Notes under the pieces: model-generated | What the model saw: only the letters and a program-made list of their open reading frames with translations | What the model was told of the DNA's origin: nothing | Database searches by the model: none | Position numbers and translations under genes: made by a program | NCBI GenBank assembly: GCA_944324345.1 | Contig: CALUVT010000001.1 | Location: forward strand, 372,001-436,000 | Direction of reading: 5' to 3' | Source of the DNA: Candidatus Gastranaerophilales bacterium | GTDB lineage: Bacteria; Cyanobacteriota; Vampirovibrionia; Gastranaerophilales; Gastranaerophilaceae | DNA: 64,000 bases | In this document: piece after piece, positions 13,864 to 23,363 of the stretch | How positions within the stretch are numbered: the first letter of the stretch is position 1 | How the letters are laid out: each line of letters opens with the position of its first letter

Positions 13864-13912
13864 AATTAAAATTGTTTTTCTAAAAAAAATAAGAACATGA
13901 AAGGGTAAATAA

Positions 13913-13969
13913 ATGCAAAAGTATGGAAGAATTAGAAATGTCGGGGGGGGGGCAACTCTAAGGTTTTAA
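13913..13969 (+). CDS. leader peptide of cassette 2 (18 aa), coupled to the prepilin start
   Basis: ATG 13913 begins MQKYGRIRNVGGGATLRF, a leader unrelated in its first half to the MKKE leaders but with the same G10 run (13943-13952) followed by CAACTC. Its stop TAA (13967-13969) overlaps the prepilin ATG by one base (TAATG), so termination-reinitiation could feed the prepilin in this copy. With eleven G it would fuse in frame with the prepilin. AAGGGT lies upstream as a modest ribosome binding site. Confidence 0.5.
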   Translation: MQKYGRIRNVGGGATLRF

Positions 13970-14715
13970 TGGGTAATGAGCCCGCTTTTACTCTTGCTGA
14001 AACCTTAATTACTTTAGGAATAGTAGGTATTGTTGCTGCAATGACGATGCCAAGTTTGGTGTCAAATTATAGGAAAAAATTGACCGAAACAAAGTTAAAG
14101 TCAACTTATTCAATTTTATTAAATGCTATTTCCAGTGTTAGTTCAGAATCAAATATTCCCTTTAGTAGATATTATGCAGCGACAATGCACCCTGATGAGT
14201 GCCCTATGGATACATTCCCTTTATATGATTGTGCAAATGTTTTGTTTAAGGATTTTATAAAAAACAATAATGTTAAAATATTAAAAGAATTTGATAATAA
14301 TTTAAGCGGCTGGTTTAACAACTATATTAGCAATGTAAATGATGATGGTGAAATTATTTCTGCTGTTTATCATGGGAAATGGTTTATTTTGGCAAATGGA
14401 TGTCCTGTGGGAATATATAATGGAGTTTTTTATGTGATAACTGATAATTTTTCGTCGCATAGAAAAATAAAATTAATTGGCGGAAAAAACTTTTTTCAAT
14501 TTGGGACTGTTGTAACAACCTATGAAGATATCAAAAAAATGCCATCAGGGTTGGTTCCGCTGACTCAAGCAGAGCTAGGCAGATATTCTACAAGAGAAAA
14601 ATTAAGAAGTGCATGTAAATCACATGAAATTCAAGATTCTGTGAACAAAGCTTGTACACAATTATTTATAAATGATGGGCTAAAGTTTGCGGATGATTAC
14701 CCCATAAAATTTTAG
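13969..14715 (+). CDS. prepilin-like protein
   Basis: 248 aa. EPA|FTLAETLITLGIVGIVAAM is a class III signal with the cleavage site almost at the N-terminus; only five residues precede it when translation starts here, and 20 or so when fused to the leader. The C-terminus GLKFADDYPIKF matches the paralogues at 8027 and 36353. The VDVNG...GRDVF segment seen in the others is poorly recognisable here, so this is the most divergent family member in the window. Likely substrate of prepilin peptidase and the T4P/T2SS-like machinery. Confidence 0.82.
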   Translation: MGNEPAFTLAETLITLGIVGIVAAMTMPSLVSNYRKKLTETKLKSTYSILLNAISSVSSESNIPFSRYYAATMHPDECPMDTFPLYDCANVLFKDFIKNNNVKILKEFDNNLSGWFNNYISNVNDDGEIISAVYHGKWFILANGCPVGIYNGVFYVITDNFSSHRKIKLIGGKNFFQFGTVVTTYEDIKKMPSGLVPLTQAELGRYSTREKLRSACKSHEIQDSVNKACTQLFINDGLKFADDYPIKF

Positions 14716-14726
14716 CCCATTGCATT

Positions 14727-15770
14727 TTATAACTCTGAAATTTTTTTGTAAAGTTCTATTTGTTTGTCAGACAAGTTTTTCGGAATAATGATTTTTATTT
14801 TTGCATTTAAATTTCCGTACCCACCTTCTTTTTTAGGTAGTCCAAGTCCTTTTAATCTTAAAGCTTGTCCAGAAGATGTTTGAGGTGGAATTTTAATTCC
14901 AATTTTGCCATGAAGGGTTTCAATATCTTTTTTACACCCTAAAACGGCTTCAGGAGGAGTAATTTCTATTTCTTTTGTTAAATCAGAGCCATTAACTTCA
15001 TATTCTTTGTCTTTTATGTTAATGACAAGGTACAAATCACCCTTTCTGCCATAAGAATCAGACTTACCCTCGCCTTTTATTCTTACTTTTTGTCCTTCGG
15101 TAATGTTTGGAGGCAGTTTAACTTTGATTGATTTCGGCTCGGATTTAAAGCCTGTCCCACCGCATTCACTGCAATATCCGCCGTTACCTGAGCATTTTGT
15201 GCAGCGTTCAATATTATTAAATTTAACGGTAATAGGTTTTTGTGCAAATATATCTTTTATCGTTATATTTAAATTCATTGTGATATCAAGGTTTTCAGGT
15301 TTGGGCTGCTGAGTTTTCCTGCGTGAGGTTGTTCTCTGTTGTGCTCCGGCATCTGCAAAGTCGAAGCCTCCAAAGTTCATTCTTTGTGTTCTGGCACCGC
15401 CGCCCATCATATCGCCAAATAGAGAACTGAAAAAGTCAGAAAAACCTCCTAAATCTTCTCCATTGAAGCTGAAACTTTGATAATTTCCACCTTGAGTACC
15501 GCCAAAACCATATTGCTCAAATCCCGGAGGTGGTGTCCAACTTTGACCACCTTGCCAATTAGAGCCTAAACTGTCATATCTTGAACGTTTTTGTTTGTCC
15601 CCTAAGACTTCATAAGCTTCATTGATATCCTTAAATTTACTTTCTGCCTCTTTGGTTTTATTAACATCCGGGTGATATTTACGAGCAAGTTTCCTATATG
15701 CTGATTTTATTTCAGCCTCTGTTGCATCACGTTTTACACCCAATATCTCATAATAATCTTTGTATTCCAT
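14727..15770 (-). CDS. DnaJ-family co-chaperone with a reduced zinc finger
   Basis: 347 aa. The J domain (1-67) has [20 protein letters not shown] and the HPD triad in KYHPDVNK, which stimulates DnaK ATPase. A Gly/Phe-rich linker follows (about 73-130). The cysteine region is only [18 protein letters not shown] (about 198-215), giving one zinc site instead of the two of classical DnaJ. The substrate-binding C-terminal domains are present ([43 protein letters not shown]). It is therefore between DnaJ and CbpA. A ribosome binding site GGAGAAA precedes the ATG. It lies downstream of the ribosomal operon terminator. Confidence 0.93.
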   Translation of the reverse strand: MEYKDYYEILGVKRDATEAEIKSAYRKLARKYHPDVNKTKEAESKFKDINEAYEVLGDKQKRSRYDSLGSNWQGGQSWTPPPGFEQYGFGGTQGGNYQSFSFNGEDLGGFSDFFSSLFGDMMGGGARTQRMNFGGFDFADAGAQQRTTSRRKTQQPKPENLDITMNLNITIKDIFAQKPITVKFNNIERCTKCSGNGGYCSECGGTGFKSEPKSIKVKLPPNITEGQKVRIKGEGKSDSYGRKGDLYLVINIKDKEYEVNGSDLTKEIEITPPEAVLGCKKDIETLHGKIGIKIPPQTSSGQALRLKGLGLPKKEGGYGNLNAKIKIIIPKNLSDKQIELYKKISEL

Positions 15771-15847
15771 ATTAGTTTCTCCTACTATATATGATAATAT
15801 AAAAAATAGGAAAATCCTGAATAATTAATTATTTTTTAAGCATTAAA

Positions 15848-15875
15848 AAAGACAGAATTATCAAATTCTGTCTTT
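15848..15875 (-). terminator. terminator ending the ribosomal protein operon
   Basis: Perfect 12-bp stem AAAGACAGAATT / AATTCTGTCTTT (15848-15859 with 15864-15875) with a T run on the minus strand. It ends transcription after rplR. Confidence 0.9.
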
Positions 15876-15934
15876 CCATTTTTTACTGCTGTTAAGTGCA
15901 GATTTTATAAAAACTACAAGTTTATGTATTTTTA

Positions 15935-16303
15935 TTAGAACATCAAACCTGCTTCTCTTGCAGCGTCAGCTAAAGCCGCAACACGACCGTGATATAAAAA
16001 TCCTCCACGATCGAATACTACGCATTCAATCCCTGCTTTTTTAGCTTTTTGAGCAATAGCTTCGCCTACAACTTTAGCTGCTTCAATATTACCACCGTGT
16101 GATAATTTTGATTTTAAATCTTTGTCGTTAGAAGAAGCTGATGCTAATGTTACGTGATTTACGTCATCGATTAACTGTGCATAGATGTGCTTTGTACTTC
16201 TGTATACAGCTAATCTTGGGAATTCTGCAGTCCCTGACACTTTAACTCTTATTGTTCTATGTCTTTTTTGAACTTTTGGTTTTCTGGCTTCTTGTTTAAT
16301 CAT
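15935..16303 (-). CDS. rplR: 50S ribosomal protein L18
   Basis: Binds 5S rRNA with L5 and places it on the large subunit. 122 aa from ATG 16303, which has AAAGGAAAT upstream; the longer frame to 16354 adds an unrelated stretch. The basic start [18 protein letters not shown] and the end [26 protein letters not shown] are typical. In the usual spc order rpsE would follow, but here rplR is last and a terminator comes next. Confidence 0.96.
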   Translation of the reverse strand: MIKQEARKPKVQKRHRTIRVKVSGTAEFPRLAVYRSTKHIYAQLIDDVNHVTLASASSNDKDLKSKLSHGGNIEAAKVVGEAIAQKAKKAGIECVVFDRGGFLYHGRVAALADAAREAGLMF

Positions 16304-16418
16304 CTTATAATTTCCTTTCTTAATTACCCAAACCTTCTTGAAAAACCACTTCAAGGGTTTATATGGGCTATATTCTACAAAATTTTAACAGCCATAAAAT
16401 TAGGCAGTTAATTTAAGT

Positions 16419-16958
16419 TTATTTCTTACCAGCTTTACCGGCTTTACGTCTGATGTGTTCGCCTTCATATCTAACACCTTTTCCTTTATAAACTTCAGGT
16501 GGTCTTTTTGATCTTATGAAAGCTGCAACATCACCAACAGTTTGTTTGTTTGAACCTTTTACTGAAATTTTAGTGTTAGCTTCTACTGAAATTGTTATTC
16601 CTTCTGGTGGTTCAACGATAACTGGGTGAGAGTATCCCAATGAAAGGTTCAGATTTTTACCTTCCATATTAGCACGATAACCTACACCTTGGATTTCCAA
16701 TTTCTTCTCAAATTGTTCTTTAACACCGTGAACAGCATTTGCAACTAAAGTTCTTGAAAGCCCGTATAAAGCATCTGTTTCTCTTGAATTTCCAATTTTT
16801 GAAAGAACAACATGGTTATCTTCAAGTTTAACTTCAATTTCAGGACGAACTTCAACTACTTCAGTACCGTGAGGTCCTTTTACCGTAACTGTATGACCTT
16901 CAATTTTTACTTCAACTCCTTGCGGAATTTCTATAGGTTTTTTACCAATACGTGACAT
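16419..16958 (-). CDS. rplF: 50S ribosomal protein L6
   Basis: Sits near the factor-binding site by the sarcin-ricin loop. 179 aa, with start MSRIGKKPIEIPQGV and end KGKGVRYEGEHIRRKAGKAGKK, both diagnostic. Second last of the minus-strand cluster, separated from rpsH by about 220 non-coding bases. Confidence 0.97.
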   Translation of the reverse strand: MSRIGKKPIEIPQGVEVKIEGHTVTVKGPHGTEVVEVRPEIEVKLEDNHVVLSKIGNSRETDALYGLSRTLVANAVHGVKEQFEKKLEIQGVGYRANMEGKNLNLSLGYSHPVIVEPPEGITISVEANTKISVKGSNKQTVGDVAAFIRSKRPPEVYKGKGVRYEGEHIRRKAGKAGKK

Positions 16959-17179
16959 TTTAATTTCTCCTTTGGGTATATTTTTTACAAAGTTTAAGCT
17001 TTTCTACCAATTGCACTTAAACATACAATTTACCAAAACTTATGGCTCTTTTTTAGTTTTACCGCAATAAGTTTCATACAAAACCTAATCCGGCGTGTTG
17101 AGCGGTACGCTCCTTATTGGGTTCGCCAAAACAAGCTTTAATTCAAAACCTGATTCTGGCCTGTTGAGCGGCTACGCTC
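16959..17179. repeat. intergenic stretch with a duplicated unit inside the ribosomal operon
   Basis: It contains two imperfect copies of a unit of about 36 bases: CAAAACCTAATCCGG... (17079-17114) and CAAAACCTGATTCTGG... (17144-17181). Each ends in TGTTGAGCGG(C)TACGCTCCT, whose GAGCG...CGCTC can fold. The second copy runs into the rpsH stop codon. No gene is seen. Confidence 0.5.
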
Positions 17180-17578
17180 CTAGTATACGTAGCAAAGAAC
17201 TTCACCACCAAGGTTTTCTTTGCGAGCTTTTCTGTCTGTCAAAAGTCCTTTGCTTGTTGAAACGATAGCAATACCCATACCGCCTAATACTTTAGGAAGG
17301 TTTTTAGCTTTGCTGTAGTTTCTCAAGCCCGGTTTAGAAATTCTTTCTAATTTAGTGATGATAGGTTTGTTTTTAGCATCATATTTCAAAACGATTTCTA
17401 AAACTTTAAATTTGCCTTCATCTTTTACATTGTAGTCAGTAATATAACCTTCTTCTTTTAAAAGTTTTGCTAACTCAACTTTCAATTTAGAAGCCGGCAT
17501 AGAAACTGACGGATGTAAAACCTGATTAGCGTTTCTGATTCTTGTTAGCATATCTGCTATAGGATCTGTCATTGACAT
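17180..17578 (-). CDS. rpsH: 30S ribosomal protein S8
   Basis: A central-domain 16S rRNA binder and, in other bacteria, translational repressor of the spc operon. 132 aa, with [15 protein letters not shown] at the start and [26 protein letters not shown] at the end. It has a GGAGG ribosome binding site and probably its own promoter (17704-17732), after an internal terminator. Confidence 0.97.
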   Translation of the reverse strand: MSMTDPIADMLTRIRNANQVLHPSVSMPASKLKVELAKLLKEEGYITDYNVKDEGKFKVLEIVLKYDAKNKPIITKLERISKPGLRNYSKAKNLPKVLGGMGIAIVSTSKGLLTDRKARKENLGGEVLCYVY

Positions 17579-17703
17579 TTAAAATACCTCCGGACTTACC
17601 TCACAGTTACAAGGCAGTATCCTTAATTAACTATTACACCACTTACTGAACTAATTGTTGCTTCATTCCGAAACGTACTTCAGCAGTCTGGAACTGTATA
17701 AGA
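17579..17703 (-). other. untranslated leader of the rpsH transcript
   Basis: About 120 non-coding bases between the putative promoter and rpsH. S8 is a known autoregulator in other bacteria, so a regulatory structure could lie here, but I cannot name a motif. Confidence 0.3.
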
Positions 17704-17732
17704 AGTTTATCATGAAAAGTTATAATTTACAA
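17704..17732 (-). promoter_or_regulatory. promoter before rpsH
   Basis: On the minus strand TTGTAA (17732-17727), 17 bases, TAAACT (17709-17704). It lies downstream of the internal terminator and would drive rpsH-rplF-rplR. Confidence 0.55.
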
Positions 17733-17784
17733 GCCAATCTTTAAAATATGTAAATATAAAATTGTTTGGTAAATAAGCTTAAAA

Positions 17785-17822
17785 AACCAAAAAAGACCGC
17801 ATCCCTCGGTCCTTTGGTTTTT
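17785..17822 (-). terminator. terminator inside the ribosomal cluster
   Basis: A long stem AAACCAAA...GACCG / CGGTC...TTTGGTTT (17785-17822) with T runs on both strands, between rpsN and rpsH. It can act in both directions and appears to split the operon. Confidence 0.75.
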
Positions 17823-17924
17823 ATATTATATACTACACCTCAGAAAGTCTTAAGCAGTAACTACTTTCGTTACTTAAAATCTCCCAAATGTAAGATCTTT
17901 AAGCATAGATTGAGTTGTAACTTA

Positions 17925-18131
17925 CTACCAGCTTGCTTTAGTAACGCCCGGAAGTAATCCTTCGTGAGCCATTTTTCTTAAACAAATTCTGCAAAGACCG
18001 AAATCTCTGTGGTAACCGTGAGGTCTTCCACAAATGCTGCATCTGTTATGAAGTCTTACTGCAGGATATTTACCTGCTGCAACAAGTTTTTCACGTCTTA
18101 ATTCTTTGTTTATCATCGCTTTTTTAGCCAT
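17925..18131 (-). CDS. rpsN: 30S ribosomal protein S14, zinc type
   Basis: 68 aa. [20 protein letters not shown] gives the four zinc-binding cysteines of the C+ form, and [16 protein letters not shown] is the usual C-terminus. It helps assemble the 30S head. It follows rplE with the usual order and has GGAG before the ATG. Confidence 0.97.
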   Translation of the reverse strand: MAKKAMINKELRREKLVAAGKYPAVRLHNRCSICGRPHGYHRDFGLCRICLRKMAHEGLLPGVTKASW

Positions 18132-18235
18132 GAATTTCTCCTTTTTTTATTTTGCTTGTTTTAAACCCAATTGTTGGGCGGAGCGATTAAGCTCCTAATC
18201 CAGTTTTACTTAATTTATCGGGTGAGCTTACGCTC

Positions 18236-18796
18236 TTATTTGTTCATTCCTTTGAAAGGCATTCCCAATAGTTTCAACAACTCACGAGCTTCATCATCTG
18301 TTTCAGCTGTTGTGATTATTGAAACATTCATACCCTTAACCAAATCAACTTCTTCATAAGTAATTTCAGGGAACAATGCTTGTTCTTTTAAACCTAATGT
18401 GTAGTTGCCGCGGCCGTCAAAACTTTTTGGGCTTACACCTCTGAAGTCACGAATACGAGGAAGAACTACGCAAATAAGTTTTTGTAAGAAATCATACATT
18501 CTTTCGCCACGCAATGTAACCATTGCTCCAACAGGCATTCCTTCTCTTAACTTGTATGATGCTATTGATTTTTTAGCTTTTGTAACTACGCACTTTTGAC
18601 CAGCTATTTTAGTCAATTGTGCTTCGATTGCTTCTGCAATTTTAGAGTTGTGAGAAGCTTCTCCAACGCCCATATTCAAAACAATCTTGTGAAGTTTAGG
18701 CACTTGGTTAATATTTTTGTACCCAAATTTTTCCTTTAATGCAGGAATTATTTCTTCTTGATATTTTGATTTTAAACTTTTAGTTTTAGTTGTCAT
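18236..18796 (-). CDS. rplE: 50S ribosomal protein L5
   Basis: Binds 5S rRNA and contacts P-site tRNA. 186 aa. Recognised by [34 protein letters not shown] segment, [18 protein letters not shown] and the end [15 protein letters not shown]. Confidence 0.97.
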   Translation of the reverse strand: MTTKTKSLKSKYQEEIIPALKEKFGYKNINQVPKLHKIVLNMGVGEASHNSKIAEAIEAQLTKIAGQKCVVTKAKKSIASYKLREGMPVGAMVTLRGERMYDFLQKLICVVLPRIRDFRGVSPKSFDGRGNYTLGLKEQALFPEITYEEVDLVKGMNVSIITTAETDDEARELLKLLGMPFKGMNK

Positions 18797-18840
18797 TTTC
18801 GTATTTCCTTAATTCTGTGATACTAAAATTATAACACGAA

Positions 18841-19176
18841 TTATAATTTAGCATCTAATTGTTCACCACATTTTTTACAAACACGAACTTTTTTGCCGTC
18901 AACGACTTCATGTTTGATCCTTGTCGGTTTATCGCAAGCAGGACAGATAACCATAACGTTTGAAGCATCTACAGGAGCTTCTATTTTGATTAGTCCACCT
19001 TGAATTCCTGCCATCGGCTGAGGTTTTTGTGCTTTTGTTACCATGTTCAAACCTTCAACTGTAACAGTGCCTTCTGAAACATTAATTTTTTTGATATTTC
19101 CGGCTTTTCCTTTATCCTTGCCTGCAATAATCATTACTCTATCAGTATTTTTTACATGCAATTTTTTCTTTGTCAT
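18841..19176 (-). CDS. rplX: 50S ribosomal protein L24
   Basis: An assembly-initiating 23S rRNA binder. 111 aa, with a KOW motif near the start (DRVMIIAGKDKGKAGNIKKI) and a C-terminal zinc-ribbon-like part with CPAC and CKKC pairs. The order rplN-rplX-rplE is conserved. Confidence 0.96.
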   Translation of the reverse strand: MTKKKLHVKNTDRVMIIAGKDKGKAGNIKKINVSEGTVTVEGLNMVTKAQKPQPMAGIQGGLIKIEAPVDASNVMVICPACDKPTRIKHEVVDGKKVRVCKKCGEQLDAKL

Positions 19177-19217
19177 TTTTGTATTCCTTTATATTTTTTT
19201 GGATTATCTTGCTTGCA

Positions 19218-19586
19218 CTAGATAACTTCCGGTGCAAGAGAAACGATTTTCATATAACCTTTATCTCTTAATTCACGAGCTACAGGTCCGAAAACACGTG
19301 TTCCACGAGGGTTACCGTCTTTGTTGATAATTACTGCTGCGTTTTCATCAAATCTGATTACTGATCCGTCTGCACGTTTTATATCAGCTTTTGTTCTAAC
19401 TACAACAGCTCTAACAACTTCAGACTTTTTTACAGGCATATTTGGATTTGCATCCTTTACTGCAGCTACGATTTCATCGCCTACAGCAGCAAACTTTTTA
19501 TTTGAACTTCCCATTACACGTATGCATAAAAGTTCTTTTGCACCTGTATTATCTGCTACTTCTAGTCTTGTTTCTTGTTGTATCAT
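19218..19586 (-). CDS. rplN: 50S ribosomal protein L14
   Basis: An intersubunit-face protein contacting 16S rRNA, and the docking site of the silencing factor RsfS. 122 aa. [19 protein letters not shown] and [17 protein letters not shown] are diagnostic. Confidence 0.97.
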   Translation of the reverse strand: MIQQETRLEVADNTGAKELLCIRVMGSSNKKFAAVGDEIVAAVKDANPNMPVKKSEVVRAVVVRTKADIKRADGSVIRFDENAAVIINKDGNPRGTRVFGPVARELRDKGYMKIVSLAPEVI

Positions 19587-19717
19587 TGTTCTTTTCCTTT
19601 ATTTTTTTAAAGAATGTTTTACTTAATTGACAGCGCATTATTTAATAATGATGTCTAGCTTTTATCCTTGAAAGTTAAGTTATTAAAAACTTAGCTTCCT
19701 TTTCTGTTTTGCAAGAA

Positions 19718-19963
19718 CTATCTTGCTTTTTCTACTACTTCTGCCAAAGTCCAGCGTTTGCCGCCTGAAATAGGTCTTGATTCAACGATTCTTACGACAT
19801 CGCCTTCTCCACAAACGTTACCTTCATCATGTGCTTTGTAGTGTTTATTTGATTCTATAATTTTTTTGTATTTTGGGTGTGGTTCATAGTCAGCTACTTT
19901 TACTACAATTGTTTTGTCCATTTTGTTGCTGATTACAACACCTTGTTTTTCTTTCTTAGGCAT
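19718..19963 (-). CDS. rpsQ: 30S ribosomal protein S17
   Basis: A primary 16S rRNA binder. 81 aa, with [16 protein letters not shown] and the [18 protein letters not shown] end. Its first 8 bases overlap the end of rpmC, indicating translational coupling. A 130-base gap to rplN follows. Confidence 0.97.
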   Translation of the reverse strand: MPKKEKQGVVISNKMDKTIVVKVADYEPHPKYKKIIESNKHYKAHDEGNVCGEGDVVRIVESRPISGGKRWTLAEVVEKAR

Positions 19964-20153
19964 GTTGTACCTCTTTTTCTTTTATTACAGTTTTTGCTTG
20001 AGCTATAAGTCTTTTTGTCTTAGAAATTAATGCAGTGTCTTCTAATTTGTGTGTTGATAGTTGTAATTTGTAGTTGAACAAATCCTTTTTCCAATCAACT
20101 ATTGCACTTTGTAACTCTTCAACTGTTTTTTCGCGCATTTCACTTAATTTCAT
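19956..20153 (-). CDS. rpmC: 50S ribosomal protein L29
   Basis: A small two-helix protein at the tunnel exit. 65 aa, with [18 protein letters not shown] and [16 protein letters not shown]. Between rplP and rpsQ as usual. Confidence 0.96.
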   Translation of the reverse strand: MKLSEMREKTVEELQSAIVDWKKDLFNYKLQLSTHKLEDTALISKTKRLIAQAKTVIKEKEVQHA

Positions 20154-20183
20154 TGTTATTTTCCTTATTAGTTTTTAGCGTTA

Positions 20184-20603
20184 TTACGCTTCTAACTTAG
20201 CTTTTTCTACTACTTTTACTTTAATAGGCAGTTTTTGAGCAGCTAATTCTAATGCATGAACTGCAACATTTCTGTCGAAATAATCCAGTTCAAAAAGAAT
20301 TCTGTTTGGCTTAACAACTGCTACCCAGTATTCCAAGTTACCTTTACCTGAACCCATACGAGTTTCTGCAGGTTTTGCTGTAATTGGTTTATCAGGGAAT
20401 ATCTTTATCCAAACGTTACCGCCACGTTTGATTTCACGAGTCATTGCACGACGTGCTGCCTCGATTTGTCTGCTGGTAATCCAGCCCGGTTCAACAGCCT
20501 GAAGTGCATAGCCACCAAATTCTAATTTTGTTCCTCTGGTTTCTGTACCTTTCATTCTGCCTTTCATCATTTTGCGGTATTTTGTTTTTTTAGGCTGTAA
20601 CAT
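20184..20603 (-). CDS. rplP: 50S ribosomal protein L16
   Basis: Positions tRNA in the A site. 139 aa, with [39 protein letters not shown] and [18 protein letters not shown], all diagnostic. Confidence 0.97.
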   Translation of the reverse strand: MLQPKKTKYRKMMKGRMKGTETRGTKLEFGGYALQAVEPGWITSRQIEAARRAMTREIKRGGNVWIKIFPDKPITAKPAETRMGSGKGNLEYWVAVVKPNRILFELDYFDRNVAVHALELAAQKLPIKVKVVEKAKLEA

Positions 20604-20635
20604 TTTTATTTACTCCATTTACTTTATTTTTATTA

Positions 20636-21361
20636 CTATTCGGCTTCAATTGCTCTACGTCTTGGACGTCTGCCGCCTTTGTCTGACAATTCTTTACCGT
20701 TTTTAGCTTTGATGTTTTGATCCGCTTTTTCTCCAGGCATTAAATCACCTTTGAATATCCAAACCTTAACACCAATTTTACCCATAATTGTGTCAGCTTC
20801 TGTGAAACCGTAATCTACATCTGCTCTAAGTGTTTGAAGAGGAATTCTTCCTTCTTTTGCCCACTCAGAACGGGCAATTTCTGCACCACCTAAACGGCCT
20901 GATACCATAACTTTAATACCTTGAGCTCCTGCTCTCATTGTACGCTGCATGGCTTGTTTCATTGCTCGTCTAAATGCTACACGTTTTTCAAGCTGCTGAG
21001 CAATTGATTCTGCTACCAACTGTGCATCTGCATCAATTCTTGCAACTTCTACAACATTTATTACAACAGGTTTGCCAATATGGTTTGAAACTTCTTTTTT
21101 CAAATCTTCAATACCCTGTCCGCCTCTGCCTACTACAATACCAGGTTTTGCAGTTACCACTGTTACTGTTGTATTTTGAGCTTTTCTTGAGATTAAGATC
21201 TTAGAAATTCCTGCTGTATAAAGTTTTTTCTTAATAAATTTTCTGATTTTTGCATCTTCTGCAACGAATTCACCATAATCTTTTACCTTGGCAAACCATG
21301 TGCTTACCCAGGGTTGGATTATACCGATTCTAAATCCTTTTGGATGTGTTTTCTGTCCCAT
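20636..21361 (-). CDS. rpsC: 30S ribosomal protein S3
   Basis: Lines the mRNA entry tunnel. 241 aa. [15 protein letters not shown] at the start, a KH domain ([18 protein letters not shown]), then the S3 C-terminal domain ([20 protein letters not shown]) and a basic tail [12 protein letters not shown]. Confidence 0.97.
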   Translation of the reverse strand: MGQKTHPKGFRIGIIQPWVSTWFAKVKDYGEFVAEDAKIRKFIKKKLYTAGISKILISRKAQNTTVTVVTAKPGIVVGRGGQGIEDLKKEVSNHIGKPVVINVVEVARIDADAQLVAESIAQQLEKRVAFRRAMKQAMQRTMRAGAQGIKVMVSGRLGGAEIARSEWAKEGRIPLQTLRADVDYGFTEADTIMGKIGVKVWIFKGDLMPGEKADQNIKAKNGKELSDKGGRRPRRRAIEAE

Positions 21362-21385
21362 TTTATTTACCTTTTGTTATTACTA

Positions 21386-21727
21386 CTACTTTTTAGTGAT
21401 GTCACTTACTTTTAAAGTCAAATGAGAAGTGCGTTTTAGTCTTTTGTACATACGACCTTGCGCTCTTGTTCTTGCCCTTTTGTATGTAACGCTTTCATCT
21501 GCAAAGATTTCTGAAACTTTTAATGATTCAGCACCTATGCCGTATTTTTCCTGTGCATTTGCAACAGCAGCTTTTAAGTTCTTTTCTACTACTCTTGCTG
21601 CAAAATAAGGCATAAAACGCAACATATCTTGAGCTTCAACGACAGATTTACCGCGAACTTCGTTGATTACTCTGCGAAGTTTTCTGGCTGTCATTTTGAT
21701 ATCTGTTTGTCTTGCTTTAGCTTCCAT
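21386..21727 (-). CDS. rplV: 50S ribosomal protein L22
   Basis: Extends a loop into the exit tunnel. 113 aa, with ARKLRRVINEVRGKSVVEA and the tunnel-loop end RARTRAQGRMYKRLKRTSH. Confidence 0.96.
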   Translation of the reverse strand: MEAKARQTDIKMTARKLRRVINEVRGKSVVEAQDMLRFMPYFAARVVEKNLKAAVANAQEKYGIGAESLKVSEIFADESVTYKRARTRAQGRMYKRLKRTSHLTLKVSDITKK

Positions 21728-21808
21728 TTTTATTTTCCTTATTTTTCTTTGTTATCTCTTTGGTGAGATCCCGTTTATTTTCGGGACGACAATGCTATTG
21801 TGATTGTC

Positions 21809-22090
21809 TTACTTACGTTTAGCGGTTTTATCAGAACCTGCATGACCTTTGAATAATCTTGTAGGTGCAAACTCGCCTAATTTGTGACCAATCATCTGTT
21901 CTGTTACATATACAGGAACGTGAGTTTTCCCGTTGTGAACAGCGATGGTGTGTCCTAACATGTCAGGTACAATCATAGATGCTCTAGACCAAGTCTTAAT
22001 TACTTTCTTTTCTGAGTTTGCATTCATTTTTGTAATTTTATTTTGTAGAGCTTCTTCTACGTATGGACCTTTTTTTAATGAACGTGCCAT
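21809..22090 (-). CDS. rpsS: 30S ribosomal protein S19
   Basis: A head protein near the A-site finger. 93 aa, with [35 protein letters not shown] and [16 protein letters not shown]. Confidence 0.97.
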   Translation of the reverse strand: MARSLKKGPYVEEALQNKITKMNANSEKKVIKTWSRASMIVPDMLGHTIAVHNGKTHVPVYVTEQMIGHKLGEFAPTRLFKGHAGSDKTAKRK

Positions 22091-22159
22091 TAATATTTTC
22101 TCCTTATTGGTTCAAGGCCTCAGGGGTTTTCACCCCATTGCCTATTGATTAGTTATTGC

Positions 22160-22987
22160 TTATTTTTTTCTTCTTCTAACTATTAATTTATCAGAAGCTT
22201 TTCCAAGCTTTCTTGTCTTATAGCCAAGAGCTGGTTTGCCCCAAGGTGTTTTTGGATGTCCACCAGGACCTGTTTTTCCTTCACCACCACCGTGTGGGTG
22301 ATCGCAAGGGTTCATTGTAACACCACGAACTGTAGGTCTGATACCTAAATAACGCTTTCTTCCGGCTTTACCGATTGAAAGGTTTTTAAATTCTGAATTG
22401 CCTAAAGTTCCGATTGTGGCCATACATTCTTTTCTTACCATTCTCATTTCTGATGATGGAAGTTTGATGGTTACATAATTGCCTTCTTTAGCCATTACTT
22501 GAGCTGCATTACCTGCAGATCTAACCATTACACCTCCACGACCAGGAGTCAATTCGATGTTGTGAACGATTGTACCTAATGGAATTAGTTCAAGCGGTAA
22601 TGCGTTACCTGTTTGTACAGGTGCATCCGGACCTGATACAATTACGTCTCCAACATTCAATCCTTCAGGTGTCAAAATATATCTTTTTTCACCATCTGCA
22701 TAATAAACTAAAGAAATTCTTACATTTCTATTCGGATCATATTCAATAGTTTTTACTGTTGCAGGTACTCCGAATTTTTCACGTTTAAAATCTATTATAC
22801 GGTAAGTTCTTTTTACCCCACCACCTTTGTGACGGCAGGTAATTCTTCCTGTATTATTTCTCCCTGCTGTTTTTTTCAATGATTTTAACAATGACTTTTC
22901 AGGAGTTGTACAAGTGATTTCTTGATAATCACTCTTTGTCATCCCTCTTTGGCCTGGAGATGTAGGATTTATTTTTCTGATTGCCAT
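22160..22987 (-). CDS. rplB: 50S ribosomal protein L2
   Basis: Needed for subunit association and peptidyl transfer. 275 aa. [17 protein letters not shown] and the highly conserved [20 protein letters not shown] segment, followed by a basic C-terminus, are diagnostic. Confidence 0.98.
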   Translation of the reverse strand: MAIRKINPTSPGQRGMTKSDYQEITCTTPEKSLLKSLKKTAGRNNTGRITCRHKGGGVKRTYRIIDFKREKFGVPATVKTIEYDPNRNVRISLVYYADGEKRYILTPEGLNVGDVIVSGPDAPVQTGNALPLELIPLGTIVHNIELTPGRGGVMVRSAGNAAQVMAKEGNYVTIKLPSSEMRMVRKECMATIGTLGNSEFKNLSIGKAGRKRYLGIRPTVRGVTMNPCDHPHGGGEGKTGPGGHPKTPWGKPALGYKTRKLGKASDKLIVRRRKK

Positions 22988-23054
22988 TTTTATTTTTCTC
23001 CTTTGATTGGCTTTGTAACGTTTGTCAGGACATACGCCTTACGCCCTGTTTTTA

Positions 23055-23363
23055 CTATGCTCCGATTAATTCTTCTATCGGATCGCCTTCGATTGTAACG
23101 ATGGCTTTTTTAGATGAATCAGTTCTGCCAAATTTGTATCCCATTCTTTTTTCATGAGATGGCATATAAACTGTTCTTACTTTTTTTACTTTTCTTCCAG
23201 GAAAAGCTAATTCAACTGCTTGAGCTATTTCAACTTTTGTTGCATCTTTTACTACTTCAAAAGTATATTGACCCAAAGCTGTTGCACCTACAGACTTTTC
23301 AGTTATTATAGGTTTTTTGATTACATCATATAATTTTTCAGTATTTGTTCTTGCTTTACTCAT
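23055..23363 (-). CDS. rplW: 50S ribosomal protein L23
   Basis: The docking site for trigger factor and SRP at the tunnel exit. 102 aa, with DVIKKPIITEKS and FPGRKVKKVRTVYMPS. It shares one base with rplD (stop/start overlap). Confidence 0.96.
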   Translation of the reverse strand: MSKARTNTEKLYDVIKKPIITEKSVGATALGQYTFEVVKDATKVEIAQAVELAFPGRKVKKVRTVYMPSHEKRMGYKFGRTDSSKKAIVTIEGDPIEELIGA

